From: an uncultured Pelagibacteraceae bacterium | GTDB lineage: Bacteria > Pseudomonadota > Alphaproteobacteria > Pelagibacterales > Pelagibacteraceae | Direction: 5' to 3' | DNA length: 64,000 bases | NCBI GenBank assembly: GCA_902592675.1 | Contig: CACJFJ010000004.1 | Location: forward strand, 1 to 64,000 | Notes under the pieces: generated by a model | Told to the model about the DNA's origin: nothing | The model's input: the letters and a program-made list of their open reading frames with translations, nothing else | Databases searched by the model: none | Made by a program: the position numbers and the translations under genes | Part shown: positions 43,693-53,063 of the stretch, piece by piece | How positions within the stretch are numbered: position 1 is the first letter of the stretch | How the letters are laid out: every line of letters begins with the position of its first letter

Positions 43693-43752
43693 ATTATTTC
43701 ATTTTACTTCATCATTTCTCTTTAATAAGAATAAAACTTTGCAGGTTACAAC

Positions 43753-45027
43753 GTGAGTGCTGAAAAAATTTCATATGATTTAAAAAGGTTTGCAGGGATA
43801 AAAAGAGATTACACTCCTGAAGATGTTGAAAGATTAAAAGGTTCAATCAAAATTGAATATTCTTTATGTAAACAGCAATCAATGAAATTATGGAAACTTC
43901 TAAACACTGAAAGTTATATAAATACTTTGGGGTCTTTATCAGGTAATCATGCTGTTCAACACGCAAAAGCAGGATTAAAAGCAATCTACTTGAGTGGATG
44001 GCAAGTAGCTGCTGACGCCAATAGCGCGGGCGAAATGTACCCTGATCAATCTTTATATCCTTATGATAGTGCTCCAAAATTAGTAGAGTCGATGAATAAT
44101 GCTCTTTTAAGAGCTGATCAAATTCAGCACATGGAACTCAAGGATGGTGAAATGAAAAAAGAAAAAAGGATTGATTATATGTTGCCCATCATTGCTGATG
44201 GTGAAGCTGGCTTTGGTGGTCCATTAAATGTTTTTGAATTAGCAAAAAAATTTATTAAAGCAGGTGCAGCTGGTGTTCATTTTGAAGATCAACTTGCTAG
44301 TGAAAAAAAATGTGGTCATATGGGTGGAAAAGTTCTTGTGCCTACAGGTACAATGATAAAAAATTTAAAAGCTGCAAGATTGGCAGCAGATATTGCTGAT
44401 GTGCCACTTATAATTTTAGCAAGAACTGATGCTAATGCCGCTAAATTGATTACCAATGATTTTGATGAAAATGATAAACCGTTCTTAACCGGGGAAAGAT
44501 CTCCAGAGGGTTTTTATTATGTTAAAGAAGGTATCGAACAAGCCATATCTAGAGGTTTAGCTTATGCACCCTATTCGGACTTAATTTGGTGTGAAACAGC
44601 AACACCAAACTTAAAGGAAGCTAAAAAATTTGCTGATGCTATTCATGAAAAATTTCCAGGTAAACTTTTGGCTTATAACTGTTCACCATCATTTAATTGG
44701 AAGAAACACTTGACTGAGCCAGAAATAGCTTCATTTCAAAAAGAAATTAGTAAAATGGGTTATAAATTTCAATTTATTACTTTAGCAGGATTTCATACGC
44801 AAAATATTGCAGTTTTTGAATTAGCAGAAAAATATAAAAAAGAAGGTATGACTGCTTACTCTAAAATTCAAGAACAAGAATTTGCTCGTGAAAAAGATGG
44901 TTATACAAGTGTAAAACACCAGAGAGAAGTTGGTACATCCTACTTCGATGCTATTTCTAATACTATTAGTGATGGAAAAAGCTCAACTACAGCAATGAAG
45001 GGCTCAACAGAGTCCGAACAATTTTAA
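43753..45027 (+). CDS. aceA: Isocitrate lyase, GTG start
   Basis: Glyoxylate-shunt enzyme of 424 residues that splits isocitrate to glyoxylate and succinate. The catalytic loop is [16 protein letters not shown] (KKCGH, about residue 180), with [24 protein letters not shown] (about 80), [16 protein letters not shown] and [13 protein letters not shown] (about 309) matching the family. The start is GTG. It is likely controlled by the ScfR/RamB-type regulator upstream. A glyoxylate-shunt partner (malate synthase) is not in the window. Confidence 0.97.
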   Translation: MSAEKISYDLKRFAGIKRDYTPEDVERLKGSIKIEYSLCKQQSMKLWKLLNTESYINTLGSLSGNHAVQHAKAGLKAIYLSGWQVAADANSAGEMYPDQSLYPYDSAPKLVESMNNALLRADQIQHMELKDGEMKKEKRIDYMLPIIADGEAGFGGPLNVFELAKKFIKAGAAGVHFEDQLASEKKCGHMGGKVLVPTGTMIKNLKAARLAADIADVPLIILARTDANAAKLITNDFDENDKPFLTGERSPEGFYYVKEGIEQAISRGLAYAPYSDLIWCETATPNLKEAKKFADAIHEKFPGKLLAYNCSPSFNWKKHLTEPEIASFQKEISKMGYKFQFITLAGFHTQNIAVFELAEKYKKEGMTAYSKIQEQEFAREKDGYTSVKHQREVGTSYFDAISNTISDGKSSTTAMKGSTESEQF

Positions 45028-45054
45028 AAAAATTCCTCTTGAATATTAGTTTAT

Positions 45055-45078
45055 AACTGGCCCAGAAATGGGTCAGTT
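45055..45078. terminator. Hairpin shared by convergent aceA and ABC-2 permease ends
   Basis: AACTGGCCCA (45055-45064) pairs with TGGGTCAGTT (45069-45078) around a GAAA tetraloop, with one G-T wobble. It starts 28 bases after the aceA stop and reaches the stop of the convergent permease gene. T-rich sequence (GATTTTATATTG) follows on the plus strand. It most likely ends transcription from both sides. Confidence 0.65.
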
Positions 45079-45844
45079 ATGATTTTATATTGTATCCTTT
45101 TTTAAGTAATACTGAAACGACTGTTATACAAATTGTAAGAAATAAAAACATAGTTCCCACACTAATCCAAATATTAAAATCAGAAACACCGTAGAACGCA
45201 AATCTTAGACCATTAATCAAATAAACCACTGGATTAAAGTAAGTGATTGTTTGCCAAAATGGTGGCAACATATCTAATGAGTACAAACTTCCTCCAAGAA
45301 AAACCATTGGTGTTATAAATAGTGTTGGAATTATTGACATTTGCTCAAAGTCTGAACTCATTAATCCTATTAAAAAACCAAACAAAGCAAAAGTAAAAGC
45401 AACTATAATAAGTAAAAATATCATTAATAAAGGATATTTAACGTGGACTTCAACGAAGAAAAGAGATGTGATAAATATCACAATACTTACTATCAAAGTT
45501 TTTGTTGCTCCTGCACCTACAAAAGCTAATACAATTTCAAATGTTGAAATAGGAGCAGCTAATATCTCATAAATTGTTCCATTAAATTTTGGAAAAAAAA
45601 TACCAAATGATGTGTTACTTATCGACTGTGTCAATAAAGTTAACATTAACAAACCTGGAACAATATAAGATCCGTAGCTAATACCATCAATTTTTTCTAC
45701 ATAATTGCCTATTACAGAGCCAAATACAATAAAGTACAAGGAAGTTGTCAAAACAGGAGATAACAAAGATTGTGTCAATGTTCTCCTAAATCGATCCATC
45801 TCATGAAGATAAATTGCTCTTAGAGCTATAAAATTAATTTTCAT
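45077..45844 (-). CDS. ABC-2-type transporter permease
   Basis: Membrane subunit of 255 residues with six hydrophobic segments, beginning [36 protein letters not shown], the usual start of ABC-2 permeases such as NodJ/YadH types. The conserved [19 protein letters not shown] lies near the C-terminus (about 210). It overlaps its ATPase by 11 bases. Substrate unknown; family members export glycans, lipids or drugs. Its 3' end lies in the hairpin shared with aceA. Confidence 0.92.
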   Translation of the reverse strand: MKINFIALRAIYLHEMDRFRRTLTQSLLSPVLTTSLYFIVFGSVIGNYVEKIDGISYGSYIVPGLLMLTLLTQSISNTSFGIFFPKFNGTIYEILAAPISTFEIVLAFVGAGATKTLIVSIVIFITSLFFVEVHVKYPLLMIFLLIIVAFTFALFGFLIGLMSSDFEQMSIIPTLFITPMVFLGGSLYSLDMLPPFWQTITYFNPVVYLINGLRFAFYGVSDFNIWISVGTMFLFLTICITVVSVLLKKGYNIKS

Positions 45845-46769
45845 TTTTCTCTTTCACTAAACTTACAAAAATTTTTTCTAGAGTACTTTGTTCTGTTTTT
45901 AAATCTTTCAATTTCAATCCTGCATCTTTTAGGTCTTTTAATAAATTTGTTATGCCAGTTTGTTTAGTTTGTATGTTATATTCATAGTTTAGACTCATCA
46001 TATTTGATCCAATAGACAAATCGTATTGTTGGAGTGATGTTGGAATTTCATAAATCTTTTCATGTAATTCCACCGTAAGTTTTTTGTAGCCCATCTTTTT
46101 TAATAACTCTTTTGTATCATCTACAACAATAATCTCCCCTTGATTGATTACTCCAACACGATCCGCTATGGCTTCTGCCTCTTCAATATAGTGTGTAGTT
46201 AAAATGATTGTAACTCCAGTCTTTCTCAAATTTTCTACAACCTTCCACATATCTTTCCTTAGTTCAACATCTACACCTGCTGTAGGCTCGTCCAAAAATA
46301 AAATTGAAGGTTCATGAGATAATGCTTTTGCAATTAAAACTCTTCTCTTCATTCCACCTGATAACTGTCTTAATCTTAAGTCTTTTTTATCCCATAAACT
46401 TAATTGCTTCAGAATTTTTTCAATATGATTAGGATCAGGATTTTTCCCGTAAAGTCCTCTTGAATACGAAACGTTGTTAAAAACTGTCTCAAATTGTTCT
46501 AATGTTAACTCTTGTGGTACTAATCCAATTTTAGATCGGGTTTCTCTATAATCATCTATAATATCAAAGTTATCTACGCTAACTTTTCCAGAAGTTGGGT
46601 TTACTATTCCACAAATTATACTTATCAAGGTTGTTTTACCTGCCCCATTTGGACCCAACATGGCAAAAATTTCACCTTTTTTAATGTTTAAATTAATTTT
46701 CTTCAAAGCATTGAATCCGTTTTCATAAACTTTGGATAAATTTTTAATTTCTATTTGATTATCTTTCAT
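45834..46769 (-). CDS. ABC transporter ATP-binding protein (exporter type)
   Basis: ATPase of 311 residues. Walker A is [12 protein letters not shown] (about 40), signature [22 protein letters not shown] (about 137), Walker [13 protein letters not shown] (about 157) and the switch His in [14 protein letters not shown]. The C-terminal 80 residues are the extension typical of CcmA/YadG-type exporter ATPases ([17 protein letters not shown]). Paired with the ABC-2 permease; exported substrate unknown. Confidence 0.95.
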   Translation of the reverse strand: MKDNQIEIKNLSKVYENGFNALKKINLNIKKGEIFAMLGPNGAGKTTLISIICGIVNPTSGKVSVDNFDIIDDYRETRSKIGLVPQELTLEQFETVFNNVSYSRGLYGKNPDPNHIEKILKQLSLWDKKDLRLRQLSGGMKRRVLIAKALSHEPSILFLDEPTAGVDVELRKDMWKVVENLRKTGVTIILTTHYIEEAEAIADRVGVINQGEIIVVDDTKELLKKMGYKKLTVELHEKIYEIPTSLQQYDLSIGSNMMSLNYEYNIQTKQTGITNLLKDLKDAGLKLKDLKTEQSTLEKIFVSLVKEKNEN

Positions 46770-46816
46770 CGGAACAAATTTATAACTATTAATTTGATTA
46801 ATACAATCGTGTAATC

Positions 46817-48259
46817 TTAGAACTTTTTAGCTTTAAAAATGAAAAATGGAAGAAAAGTTGCCACAACAAAAGATAAAAATAAAAGCGATTGAGAAATAAA
46901 TTGCGGCAATAATTCCTTAGGCAACAGGATTCCAACTAACAAACTTTTTGAAAAATCTGGGGACGGAAACATTAAAAAACCTCCGATTAGTCCAAAAATT
47001 ATTGCTAGTAGTGCAGTTTTTTCATTTATATTTTTATCATAAAAACTAAAAAAAACTGTTAATACGAAAGCACAACAAAATAGATCAGCTAATAAAAATA
47101 AATATAAAATATCAAACCCATTCGAAGCGACAATAAACGAAATTAAACATAAAAATAAAATAACATATTTTGAAAACTTAAATAAATTTATTTTGTTTTT
47201 AAAATTAAAAGTTGCTTTACCATCTACAATAATCAGGCTTGAAATTGCATTTATTAATGTATCTAATGTTGAAATTGTTAGAGATAAACCAAGAATAATA
47301 ACAACTAGTGACAGTAAAGTATTTTGTTTTTTTAATAATAACGAAAAAAAACCAAGATCTGGTCTGACAGTAGGGTCCATTGAAAATGCAACCATTCCAG
47401 CAAAACCCATGTAAAAAACAATTGGTATAATTATAAGAAAGGAAATTATCAAACTTTTTTTTAAAATATTAAAATTTTTTGCTGCATAAACTCGTTGCCA
47501 ATTTCCTTGGTGAAATAAATTAGTCACTGCTACAGCTAAAAAAAAAGTAAAACCGGCAGTGTAACTAGGTATATATGAGATACTTAAAAGTTGAGAATTT
47601 TTTTCTTTAATAAAAGCAAATGAAAATTTCGATCCTGTAAATGAATTAATATAAAAAATTGAAATTAATAATAAGATTCCAATAACGATCATCTGAATAT
47701 TATCAGTAAAGATCGAAGCCTTTAAGCCACCATATAAAGTGTAGGTTATGGTAGAAACTAATACTATTAAGGACGTAATCCAAAGTTGAGTACCTGATAA
47801 GTAATTTATCAAAACAGCTATAGCAGTAACCTCTGCGCATAAAAAAATGAACATATAAAAGATAGTCATTATAAGGATAAGTTTGAATAACTTTTTACTA
47901 AATTTTTTTCTCATAAACTCAATTAAAGATGATCCTTTTGGAAACTCTTTTCTTATTTTTTTTCCTAAGAAAATTAAGAAAATCATTGGAAATGCAGTAC
48001 CTAATGAATATCCTATTACTGCACCTATACCACCCCATGTTGCAGCTGAAGCAGGCCCAAATAAAATCCACGCACCTAATGCTGATGAAGTTAAGCTTGT
48101 AATTAAAGAAAATAAACCGATGTTTCTATTAGCTGTTAAATAATTATTCAATCCTTGATTTTTTTTTGAATGATAGAGACCTAGAAGGGAAAAAACTAAA
48201 CTAATAACTATGATTATTATTAGTGATGTTGACTGATCTAAGAAGTAAGATTTATTCAT
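46817..48259 (-). CDS. thiV: Solute:sodium symporter under a TPP riboswitch (thiV type)
   Basis: SSS-family transporter of 480 residues with about thirteen hydrophobic segments; [26 protein letters not shown] (about 53) and the [16 protein letters not shown] segment (about 248) are family marks. The leader carries a TPP aptamer whose end includes the GGGAG ribosome binding site. In SAR11 a transporter in this position is proposed to take up the thiamin pyrimidine precursor (HMP), since the pathway lacks ThiC; that knowledge is from the clade, not this sequence. Thiamin itself is the alternative ligand. Confidence 0.88.
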   Translation of the reverse strand: MNKSYFLDQSTSLIIIIVISLVFSLLGLYHSKKNQGLNNYLTANRNIGLFSLITSLTSSALGAWILFGPASAATWGGIGAVIGYSLGTAFPMIFLIFLGKKIRKEFPKGSSLIEFMRKKFSKKLFKLILIMTIFYMFIFLCAEVTAIAVLINYLSGTQLWITSLIVLVSTITYTLYGGLKASIFTDNIQMIVIGILLLISIFYINSFTGSKFSFAFIKEKNSQLLSISYIPSYTAGFTFFLAVAVTNLFHQGNWQRVYAAKNFNILKKSLIISFLIIIPIVFYMGFAGMVAFSMDPTVRPDLGFFSLLLKKQNTLLSLVVIILGLSLTISTLDTLINAISSLIIVDGKATFNFKNKINLFKFSKYVILFLCLISFIVASNGFDILYLFLLADLFCCAFVLTVFFSFYDKNINEKTALLAIIFGLIGGFLMFPSPDFSKSLLVGILLPKELLPQFISQSLLFLSFVVATFLPFFIFKAKKF

Positions 48260-48263
48260 TGTT

Positions 48264-48328
48264 CTCCCTTTCTGAATTACCGGACAGGTTCCTAGGGTTT
48301 AATCTCAGTCTGTTAAGACACCCCTTAT
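48264..48328 (-). ncRNA. TPP riboswitch upstream of the thiV-type transporter
   Basis: On the minus strand the leader reads GGGGTGTC, CTGAGATT, ACCCT, GAACCTG and AGGGAG in order, which are the conserved TPP (THI-box) aptamer blocks: 48320-48326 for GGGGTGT, 48303-48308 for CTGAGA, 48285-48291 for GAACCTG. The final GGGAG is both the aptamer end and the Shine-Dalgarno sequence of the gene starting at 48259, so control by blocking translation is likely. No separate terminator hairpin is seen. Confidence 0.93.
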
Positions 48329-48336
48329 AATTAAAA

Positions 48337-48624
48337 TTACACTTTATTATCTAAAATTTCAATCATACATTTGGTTGCATATTCTCTCCACTCACTTGAG
48401 CTTTTACCTTTTAAGCTTTCTAGGTGATCTCGATTACTTTGAATATTAATTTTATGTTTAATTTTATTATTCTCATCTAAATTTGTTTCCATGCTGGTTA
48501 AACTCTTTTCCATGGCTCTAATCCAATTATTTCCTAACTCTACACATTTTTGATCATTTTTTTCATCACAAATTTGTTTAAAAAAATTGAAAATTACTTC
48601 GTCACTCTTAACTGGTTTCTTCAT
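48337..48624 (-). CDS. Unknown small protein, 95 residues
   Basis: A soluble, largely helical protein of 95 residues with no recognised domain: KSDEVIFNFFKQICDEKNDQKCVELGNNWIRAMEKSLTSMETN and SNRDHLESLKGKSSSEWREYATKCMIEIL. Three Cys are spread along it. It lies 8 bases after a 59-residue membrane protein frame and just before the TPP riboswitch of thiV. The alternation of charged and hydrophobic residues suggests a helical bundle; function unknown. Confidence 0.75.
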   Translation of the reverse strand: MKKPVKSDEVIFNFFKQICDEKNDQKCVELGNNWIRAMEKSLTSMETNLDENNKIKHKINIQSNRDHLESLKGKSSSEWREYATKCMIEILDNKV

Positions 48625-48632
48625 TAAATATT

Positions 48633-48812
48633 CTATTTTTTAAAGCAGTTATTTACTAAGATTGCCATCAAAATCCACATCACAAACACTTCTCCATTTG
48701 TAAATGAGTAATCAGCTCCAGCAAAACCAGCTATAAAATTTATTGAATAAATAATAATTGTAGAAACAACTAAGCTCACAATTAAATCTATTAATCCACT
48801 TATATATCTCAT
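48633..48812 (-). CDS. Small two-span membrane protein, 59 residues
   Basis: An ATG at 48812 opens a 59-residue frame with hydrophobic segments at about 5-27 and 44-54 joined by FAGADYSFTNGEV, ending in CFKK. It is in an ordered run with the DoxX gene upstream (22 bases) and the 95-residue gene downstream (8 bases). Composition is that of a real small membrane protein. No family recognised. Confidence 0.6.
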   Translation of the reverse strand: MRYISGLIDLIVSLVVSTIIIYSINFIAGFAGADYSFTNGEVFVMWILMAILVNNCFKK

Positions 48813-48834
48813 AAAATATAACCTCCACTCATTT

Positions 48835-49245
48835 TTAAATCTTATTACCTTTCACTAAAAAATAAAAACCACTTATTAAAAGAAAAGTTTGTATACTTGT
48901 AAATAATTGTTTGGTTATGAACCAGTCTCTGTGGGCAACAATAAAAATACATACCATTAAAATAACAATATTTAAGCCTACTAGTCTTGTTAGAGTGTGC
49001 CCTAAAGGATTTTTTACAAAATGGGCAATTATTAGAACAATTCCAGTAGATACTTCAGATATTGCAACTAAACTTGCAATAATTGGTGATAAGTCAAAAT
49101 ACTCTATCAGTCCTTCTGGTGGTAAAGGAAATTTTCCTAACCCATAAATTATAAAAGCAATACCTGTCACAAGTCTTAAAAGAAGTGATCCAACAGCCTC
49201 AAAATTTGAAAAAAAATTATTAAACTTTGTAAAAAATTGATTCAT
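48835..49245 (-). CDS. DoxX-family membrane protein
   Basis: Four-span membrane protein of 136 residues. LLLRLVTGIAFIIYGLGKFPLPPEGLIEYF near the N-terminus and SEVSTGIVLIIAHFV in the middle are typical DoxX/YphA patterns (about 20-50 and 64-78). Members are redox- or stress-related membrane proteins without a settled function. It begins 11 bases after a methyltransferase gene on the same strand. Confidence 0.88.
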   Translation of the reverse strand: MNQFFTKFNNFFSNFEAVGSLLLRLVTGIAFIIYGLGKFPLPPEGLIEYFDLSPIIASLVAISEVSTGIVLIIAHFVKNPLGHTLTRLVGLNIVILMVCIFIVAHRDWFITKQLFTSIQTFLLISGFYFLVKGNKI

Positions 49246-49256
49246 TTAACTAATTC

Positions 49257-49967
49257 TTAAATATTTTTAATGATTATACAAATTAATTTATCATTAAATC
49301 CCAATATTTTTGAATATTTTAAATTTATTTCATCAATTCCATCGGAAATTTGTTTATTATTTAGGTTTAGAAGAATAGAGATAAATCTTTTTTTTATCAT
49401 CTTGATATATTCTTTTTTTGTAACTTTTACTTTATAAGAAAAATCTTTAATAATTCTTTTAGGATACAACATTGAGATTAAACTTAAAATTTTCTTATCT
49501 CTATTAAGAGATGAAATCATTTTTTTTTTCATTAGCACAAAATTGGGAATCTCATTTTTATAGGGATCAATCATGAATATAAAAATTTTTCCCTTCGAAT
49601 TAAGACTTTTACTCATTTCTCTTAACAAAATTTTGATTTCACCAAATTTAAGAAAATGTATGGTTTGTTTTACTAAAATGAGATCAAATTTTTTATTATT
49701 ATCAGAAAAGAATGTAAGGGCATCAATCTTTTTAAAATTTATTCTCTTATCTTTATCTTTATGGTTAACTAAATCTATACCAATAGGTTTGTTTTTAAGT
49801 TTTAACTTAGAACTCAAGGCCCCCAAAATTTTTCCCCGTCCACATCCAATATCTAAAATCTTTGAATTAGAATTTAATTTATTAAATTTAAGCAAAAATT
49901 TATTAATATTTAGAATATAATTTTTCGAAGAAAGCCAGGTTTTATTGTCCCAATTCTTTAATGACAC
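49257..49967 (-). CDS. Class I SAM-dependent methyltransferase
   Basis: Methyltransferase of 236 residues. SAM motif I is SKILDIGCGRGKILGALSSK (about 34-53), followed by PIGIDLVNHKDKDKRINF (motif II region) and FDLILVKQTIHFL (about 96). The C-terminal third is basic and lacks known domain marks. It overlaps the DUF4396 gene by ten bases. Acceptor unknown. Confidence 0.88.
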   Translation of the reverse strand: MSLKNWDNKTWLSSKNYILNINKFLLKFNKLNSNSKILDIGCGRGKILGALSSKLKLKNKPIGIDLVNHKDKDKRINFKKIDALTFFSDNNKKFDLILVKQTIHFLKFGEIKILLREMSKSLNSKGKIFIFMIDPYKNEIPNFVLMKKKMISSLNRDKKILSLISMLYPKRIIKDFSYKVKVTKKEYIKMIKKRFISILLNLNNKQISDGIDEINLKYSKILGFNDKLICIIIKNI

Positions 49968-50404
49968 GCAATATTAAATTTTTTTAATCGCCAATAATTA
50001 TAAGGCCAAGGAGTTAAAAAACCAGCTAAGAGCATAATTGGCACAACCCACCAAGTTAATATTGCACCACCAGTTAAAAAGTAATCAGTTAAGTTCATAG
50101 CAACTTCCATACTTATCATTGATATAAAACTCATTCCAATTGCAGTTTTAAAGGCTTTTGAAAAATCAAAACTTTGTCTCATTAAAATTATTGTTTCCAA
50201 GATAATACTTGTAATCAAACCATTGATGATAGCTAAAATCATAATTCCTAAAACAGGAAACGGAATTTTTGTTAGTTGAAAAAATAAAATTGTACCCAAA
50301 TCTCCAATTGCACAACCTAATAAACACCAAGCAGTGTTTTTAGCACTTCTTTTCCAAGTATGTTTGCATGACCAATGAAAATTAGCCTTGGCTGTTGTGT
50401 CCAT
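49958..50404 (-). CDS. DUF4396-family membrane protein
   Basis: Membrane protein of 148 residues with four hydrophobic segments (about 25-45, 50-72, 85-105, 118-137) and an N-terminal SCKHTWKRSAKNTAWCLLGCAIGDL motif rich in Cys and His, then MEVAMNLTDYF and GFLTPWPYNYWRLKKF. The Cys/His layout and the cupredoxin gene four bases upstream suggest copper handling. DUF4396 has no proven function. Confidence 0.82.
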   Translation of the reverse strand: MDTTAKANFHWSCKHTWKRSAKNTAWCLLGCAIGDLGTILFFQLTKIPFPVLGIMILAIINGLITSIILETIILMRQSFDFSKAFKTAIGMSFISMISMEVAMNLTDYFLTGGAILTWWVVPIMLLAGFLTPWPYNYWRLKKFNIACH

Positions 50405-50408
50405 TAAG

Positions 50409-50912
50409 TTAATTTATATCAACTTTAGCAATCATTCCAACTTGATAATGACCAGGAACATTGCAAGCTACTTCAATGTTAACTGCGTTATCAAATTTCC
50501 AGATGATTTCTCCCTTTTGTTTTGGTTCAAGCAAAACACTATTGCTATGTGAATGGGCCATAGCTTTATCCATTTTTGCCATTTTTTTCATTTTTTCTTT
50601 ATCAATGGAATCAGCTAATAGAATTTCATTTTCAACCATTTTTATCATTTCTGGTTGATGTTTCATGTGCATCATCTTATTTGCAATATTAAATTCATGG
50701 ACAAGCATACCAGCATTTTCCACTTCAAATTTAATTGTTTCGCCAGCTTTAATTTGAAATGAACTTGGTTCATAATAGTTGTCATACATCACAACTTTAA
50801 CTACACGTGAGATTTCACTTTCTTTACCCTTAGAACCTATTTTCATATTTTTATCAGCATAGGCAAATGTATAAGTAAATAAAAAGATAACTAAAAATTT
50901 AAATATTTTCAT
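50409..50912 (-). CDS. Secreted cupredoxin with a Met/His-rich insert
   Basis: Blue-copper-fold protein of 167 residues with a signal peptide (about 1-19). The copper ligands are His72 in MLVHEFNI, Cys150 and His155 in ACNVPGHYQVGM and Met160. Between them lie Met/His-rich stretches KMMHMKHQPEM (about 79-89) and MAKMDKAMAHSHS (about 111-123), which could bind additional copper. Likely a periplasmic copper carrier or electron carrier. It sits four bases before the DUF4396 gene. Confidence 0.88.
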   Translation of the reverse strand: MKIFKFLVIFLFTYTFAYADKNMKIGSKGKESEISRVVKVVMYDNYYEPSSFQIKAGETIKFEVENAGMLVHEFNIANKMMHMKHQPEMIKMVENEILLADSIDKEKMKKMAKMDKAMAHSHSNSVLLEPKQKGEIIWKFDNAVNIEVACNVPGHYQVGMIAKVDIN

Positions 50913-50985
50913 AATGTGAGTAGAAATAATCCTTGGTATTATTTTTACAATGGGTCAATTTGTACTTATGTGATATTATAGTTAA

Positions 50986-51666
50986 ATGATTTTCAAACAA
51001 TTATTCGACAAAAATTCCTCAACATATACCTATTTAGTCTCATCTGGAAAAGGAAGAGAGGCATTAATTATTGATCCTGTGTTAGAAAATGTTGGCGAAT
51101 ACATAAATTTACTAAAGGAGTTAGATTTAAAATTAGTAAAAGTAATTGATACCCACATACATGCAGATCATGTAACAGGGGCATCCAAGCTTAAAGATAT
51201 TACTAAATGTTCTACTATCATGGGCGCCCATACCCCTGCGGATGCTGTTGAAATAAAAGTTAAAGATGATGAATATATTAGTCTAGATAATCTTAAAATT
51301 AGAGCGATGTATACTCCTGGACATACTTCAGATAGTTATAGCTTTTTAATGGATAACTATCTTTTTTCAGGTGACACACTATTAATTAACGGGACTGGTC
51401 GAACAGACTTTCAAAATGGTAGTTCAAAAGATGCTTATAATTCAATATTTAATAAACTTCTAAAATTGCCTGAGGAAACTCTTTTGTACCCTGCTCATGA
51501 TTATAAAGGTGAAAAAGTAAGCACGATTGGAAAAGAAAAAAAACAAAATCCAAGATTACAAGTAAGCAGTGTTGATGAATATATTGAGATCATGAATAAT
51601 CTTAATTTAAAAAAACCTGCTCAGATTGATTTCAATGTATCTAAAAATATTAATTTAGGTGTTTAA
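50986..51666 (+). CDS. ETHE1-like persulfide dioxygenase (MBL fold)
   Basis: Metallo-beta-lactamase-fold enzyme of 226 residues. The iron-binding motif is VIDTHIHADHVTGAS (about 53), with PGHTSDSYSF (second His, about 111) and FSGDTLLINGTGRTDFQNGSS (about 126-146) and YPAHDYKGEKVSTIGKEKKQNPRL, the ETHE1 end pattern. It would oxidise glutathione persulfide to sulfite, linking to the sulfite machinery elsewhere in the window. No rhodanese domain is fused. Divergent from the cupredoxin gene. Confidence 0.9.
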   Translation: MIFKQLFDKNSSTYTYLVSSGKGREALIIDPVLENVGEYINLLKELDLKLVKVIDTHIHADHVTGASKLKDITKCSTIMGAHTPADAVEIKVKDDEYISLDNLKIRAMYTPGHTSDSYSFLMDNYLFSGDTLLINGTGRTDFQNGSSKDAYNSIFNKLLKLPEETLLYPAHDYKGEKVSTIGKEKKQNPRLQVSSVDEYIEIMNNLNLKKPAQIDFNVSKNINLGV

Positions 51667-51667
51667 A

Positions 51668-52036
51668 TTAAATCGAGGACTCTAAAGCCTTATAGATTAG
51701 CTCTTTAGTAGTCTCTCCAAGACTTCTATAAACTTCTTTATTATCTTTAAAAATTAAAAGTGTAGTTTGATATTGTACATTAAAGAAATTAGCAATTTCT
51801 TTGTTGGTGACATCAAATGCAAAATATTCAATATTTTTAAAATCATTTTTTGCTTTTTCCAAAACTTTCATTTGACTAGCACAAGACATACAATACTTAA
51901 TCCAAGAGCTCACCACTACAACTTTGCCTTCAGATTGTGCTTTATCAAATAATTCTTTTTTAAAAGTTGTCTCCTTTTCCATCGCATTGACATTGAGTGC
52001 AATTAAAAGAAAACAAAAAGTTAAAATTTTTTTCAT
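51668..52036 (-). CDS. Secreted thioredoxin-like protein
   Basis: Thioredoxin-fold protein of 122 residues with a signal peptide (about 1-18, NVNA). The active site is CMSC in SWIKYCMSCASQMKVLEKAK (about 48-51), followed by FDVTNKEIANFFNVQYQTTLLIFKDNKEVYRSLGETTK with the cis-position loop. Likely acts in periplasmic disulfide exchange. It follows azlD by six bases, so may belong to the iron/AzlCD run. Confidence 0.87.
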   Translation of the reverse strand: MKKILTFCFLLIALNVNAMEKETTFKKELFDKAQSEGKVVVVSSWIKYCMSCASQMKVLEKAKNDFKNIEYFAFDVTNKEIANFFNVQYQTTLLIFKDNKEVYRSLGETTKELIYKALESSI

Positions 52037-52042
52037 GATTAT

Positions 52043-52357
52043 TTATACAACAAATATTAAAAACCAATAAGAAGCTAAACCTGAAAATATTGTCGCAATT
52101 ATACTCCTTGAGAAAATACCAATAACCATTGCAATTATTGCTGCTAATATCTTTGGATTATTATCTATCTCAAACAAGCCTTTGTCATTAATAAAAATTG
52201 CTGGAAAAATTATCGCAGGAAATATTGCAGATGGCACAAATGATAATATCTCTCTAATTCTATCATTGAACATTTCCTTTTTAATTAAAGCTATCATGGA
52301 AAATCTTGTTAGATAAGTAATCAATCCACAATATAAAATTAATGCCCAGTTACTCAT
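52043..52357 (-). CDS. azlD: AzlD-family branched-chain amino acid transport subunit
   Basis: Small membrane protein of 104 residues with three or four hydrophobic segments; LILYCGLITYLTRFSMIALIKKE opens the protein and PSAIFPAIIFPAIFIND follows. AzlD pairs with AzlC to export branched-chain amino acids. Overlaps the azlC stop by four bases (ATGA), so it is translationally coupled. Confidence 0.9.
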   Translation of the reverse strand: MSNWALILYCGLITYLTRFSMIALIKKEMFNDRIREILSFVPSAIFPAIIFPAIFINDKGLFEIDNNPKILAAIIAMVIGIFSRSIIATIFSGLASYWFLIFVV

Positions 52358-53046
52358 ACTTTTTTGTTTTTCATTGTTAATATCATTGCTGTAAATAGTC
52401 CTGCGAAAGCGGCAACTATGACGTAGGCTTTAAAAGGAATATAATTATATCCAAACGTAGCAACCAATCCTGAAATAATTATTACAATCACATTTATAAA
52501 TTTTCTAAAATCATTAACTAATAAAGCCAAGAACGTCAAAGGTACTGCAAAACTTAGTCCGAGTTTTTCTGGAATTGCTGCTCCAAGTATAATTCCTAAA
52601 AATGTTGTTGATTGCCATATCACCCAACAAGTAGCTCCCCCACCTACTAAATGAAAATATCTATTATTATCTTTATTCTTTTTCAAATATTCATTTGAAA
52701 TTGCAAATGCTTGATCGATTAAAAAGTATGAAATAATAATTTTCCAGATTAATTTTAAATCTGATAGATGTTCTGATACGACTGCACCATAAAGTAAATG
52801 TCTTGAATTAACAGCCCCAACAGAACTTATTATTACTAAAGATGAAGCTCCTCCTGAAAATAATTGCAATAATACTATTTGCGAAGCACCACCAAAAATT
52901 ATTAAAGACATTGCCATTGTTTCAATTGGAGTAAATCCAATATCAATAGCCAATACTCCGAATATCAAACCAAATGGGACCACTGGTATCATAAGTGGGC
53001 TTACATCAATAATTCCCTTTAAAAAAACTTTAAAGTTACTTTTCAT
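52354..53046 (-). CDS. azlC: AzlC-family branched-chain amino acid exporter
   Basis: Membrane protein of 230 residues with about six hydrophobic segments. DVSPLMIPVVPFGLIFGVLAIDIGFTPIETMAMSLIIFGGASQ (N-terminal) and AVNSRHLLYGAVVSEHL (about 78) are standard AzlC marks. It is followed by azlD with an ATGA overlap, and follows the iron ABC ATPase by 17 bases on the same strand. Exporter of branched-chain or related amino acids; exact substrate not readable. Confidence 0.92.
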   Translation of the reverse strand: MKSNFKVFLKGIIDVSPLMIPVVPFGLIFGVLAIDIGFTPIETMAMSLIIFGGASQIVLLQLFSGGASSLVIISSVGAVNSRHLLYGAVVSEHLSDLKLIWKIIISYFLIDQAFAISNEYLKKNKDNNRYFHLVGGGATCWVIWQSTTFLGIILGAAIPEKLGLSFAVPLTFLALLVNDFRKFINVIVIIISGLVATFGYNYIPFKAYVIVAAFAGLFTAMILTMKNKKV

Positions 53047-53063
53047 TTTCTAAAAGGTTTTTA

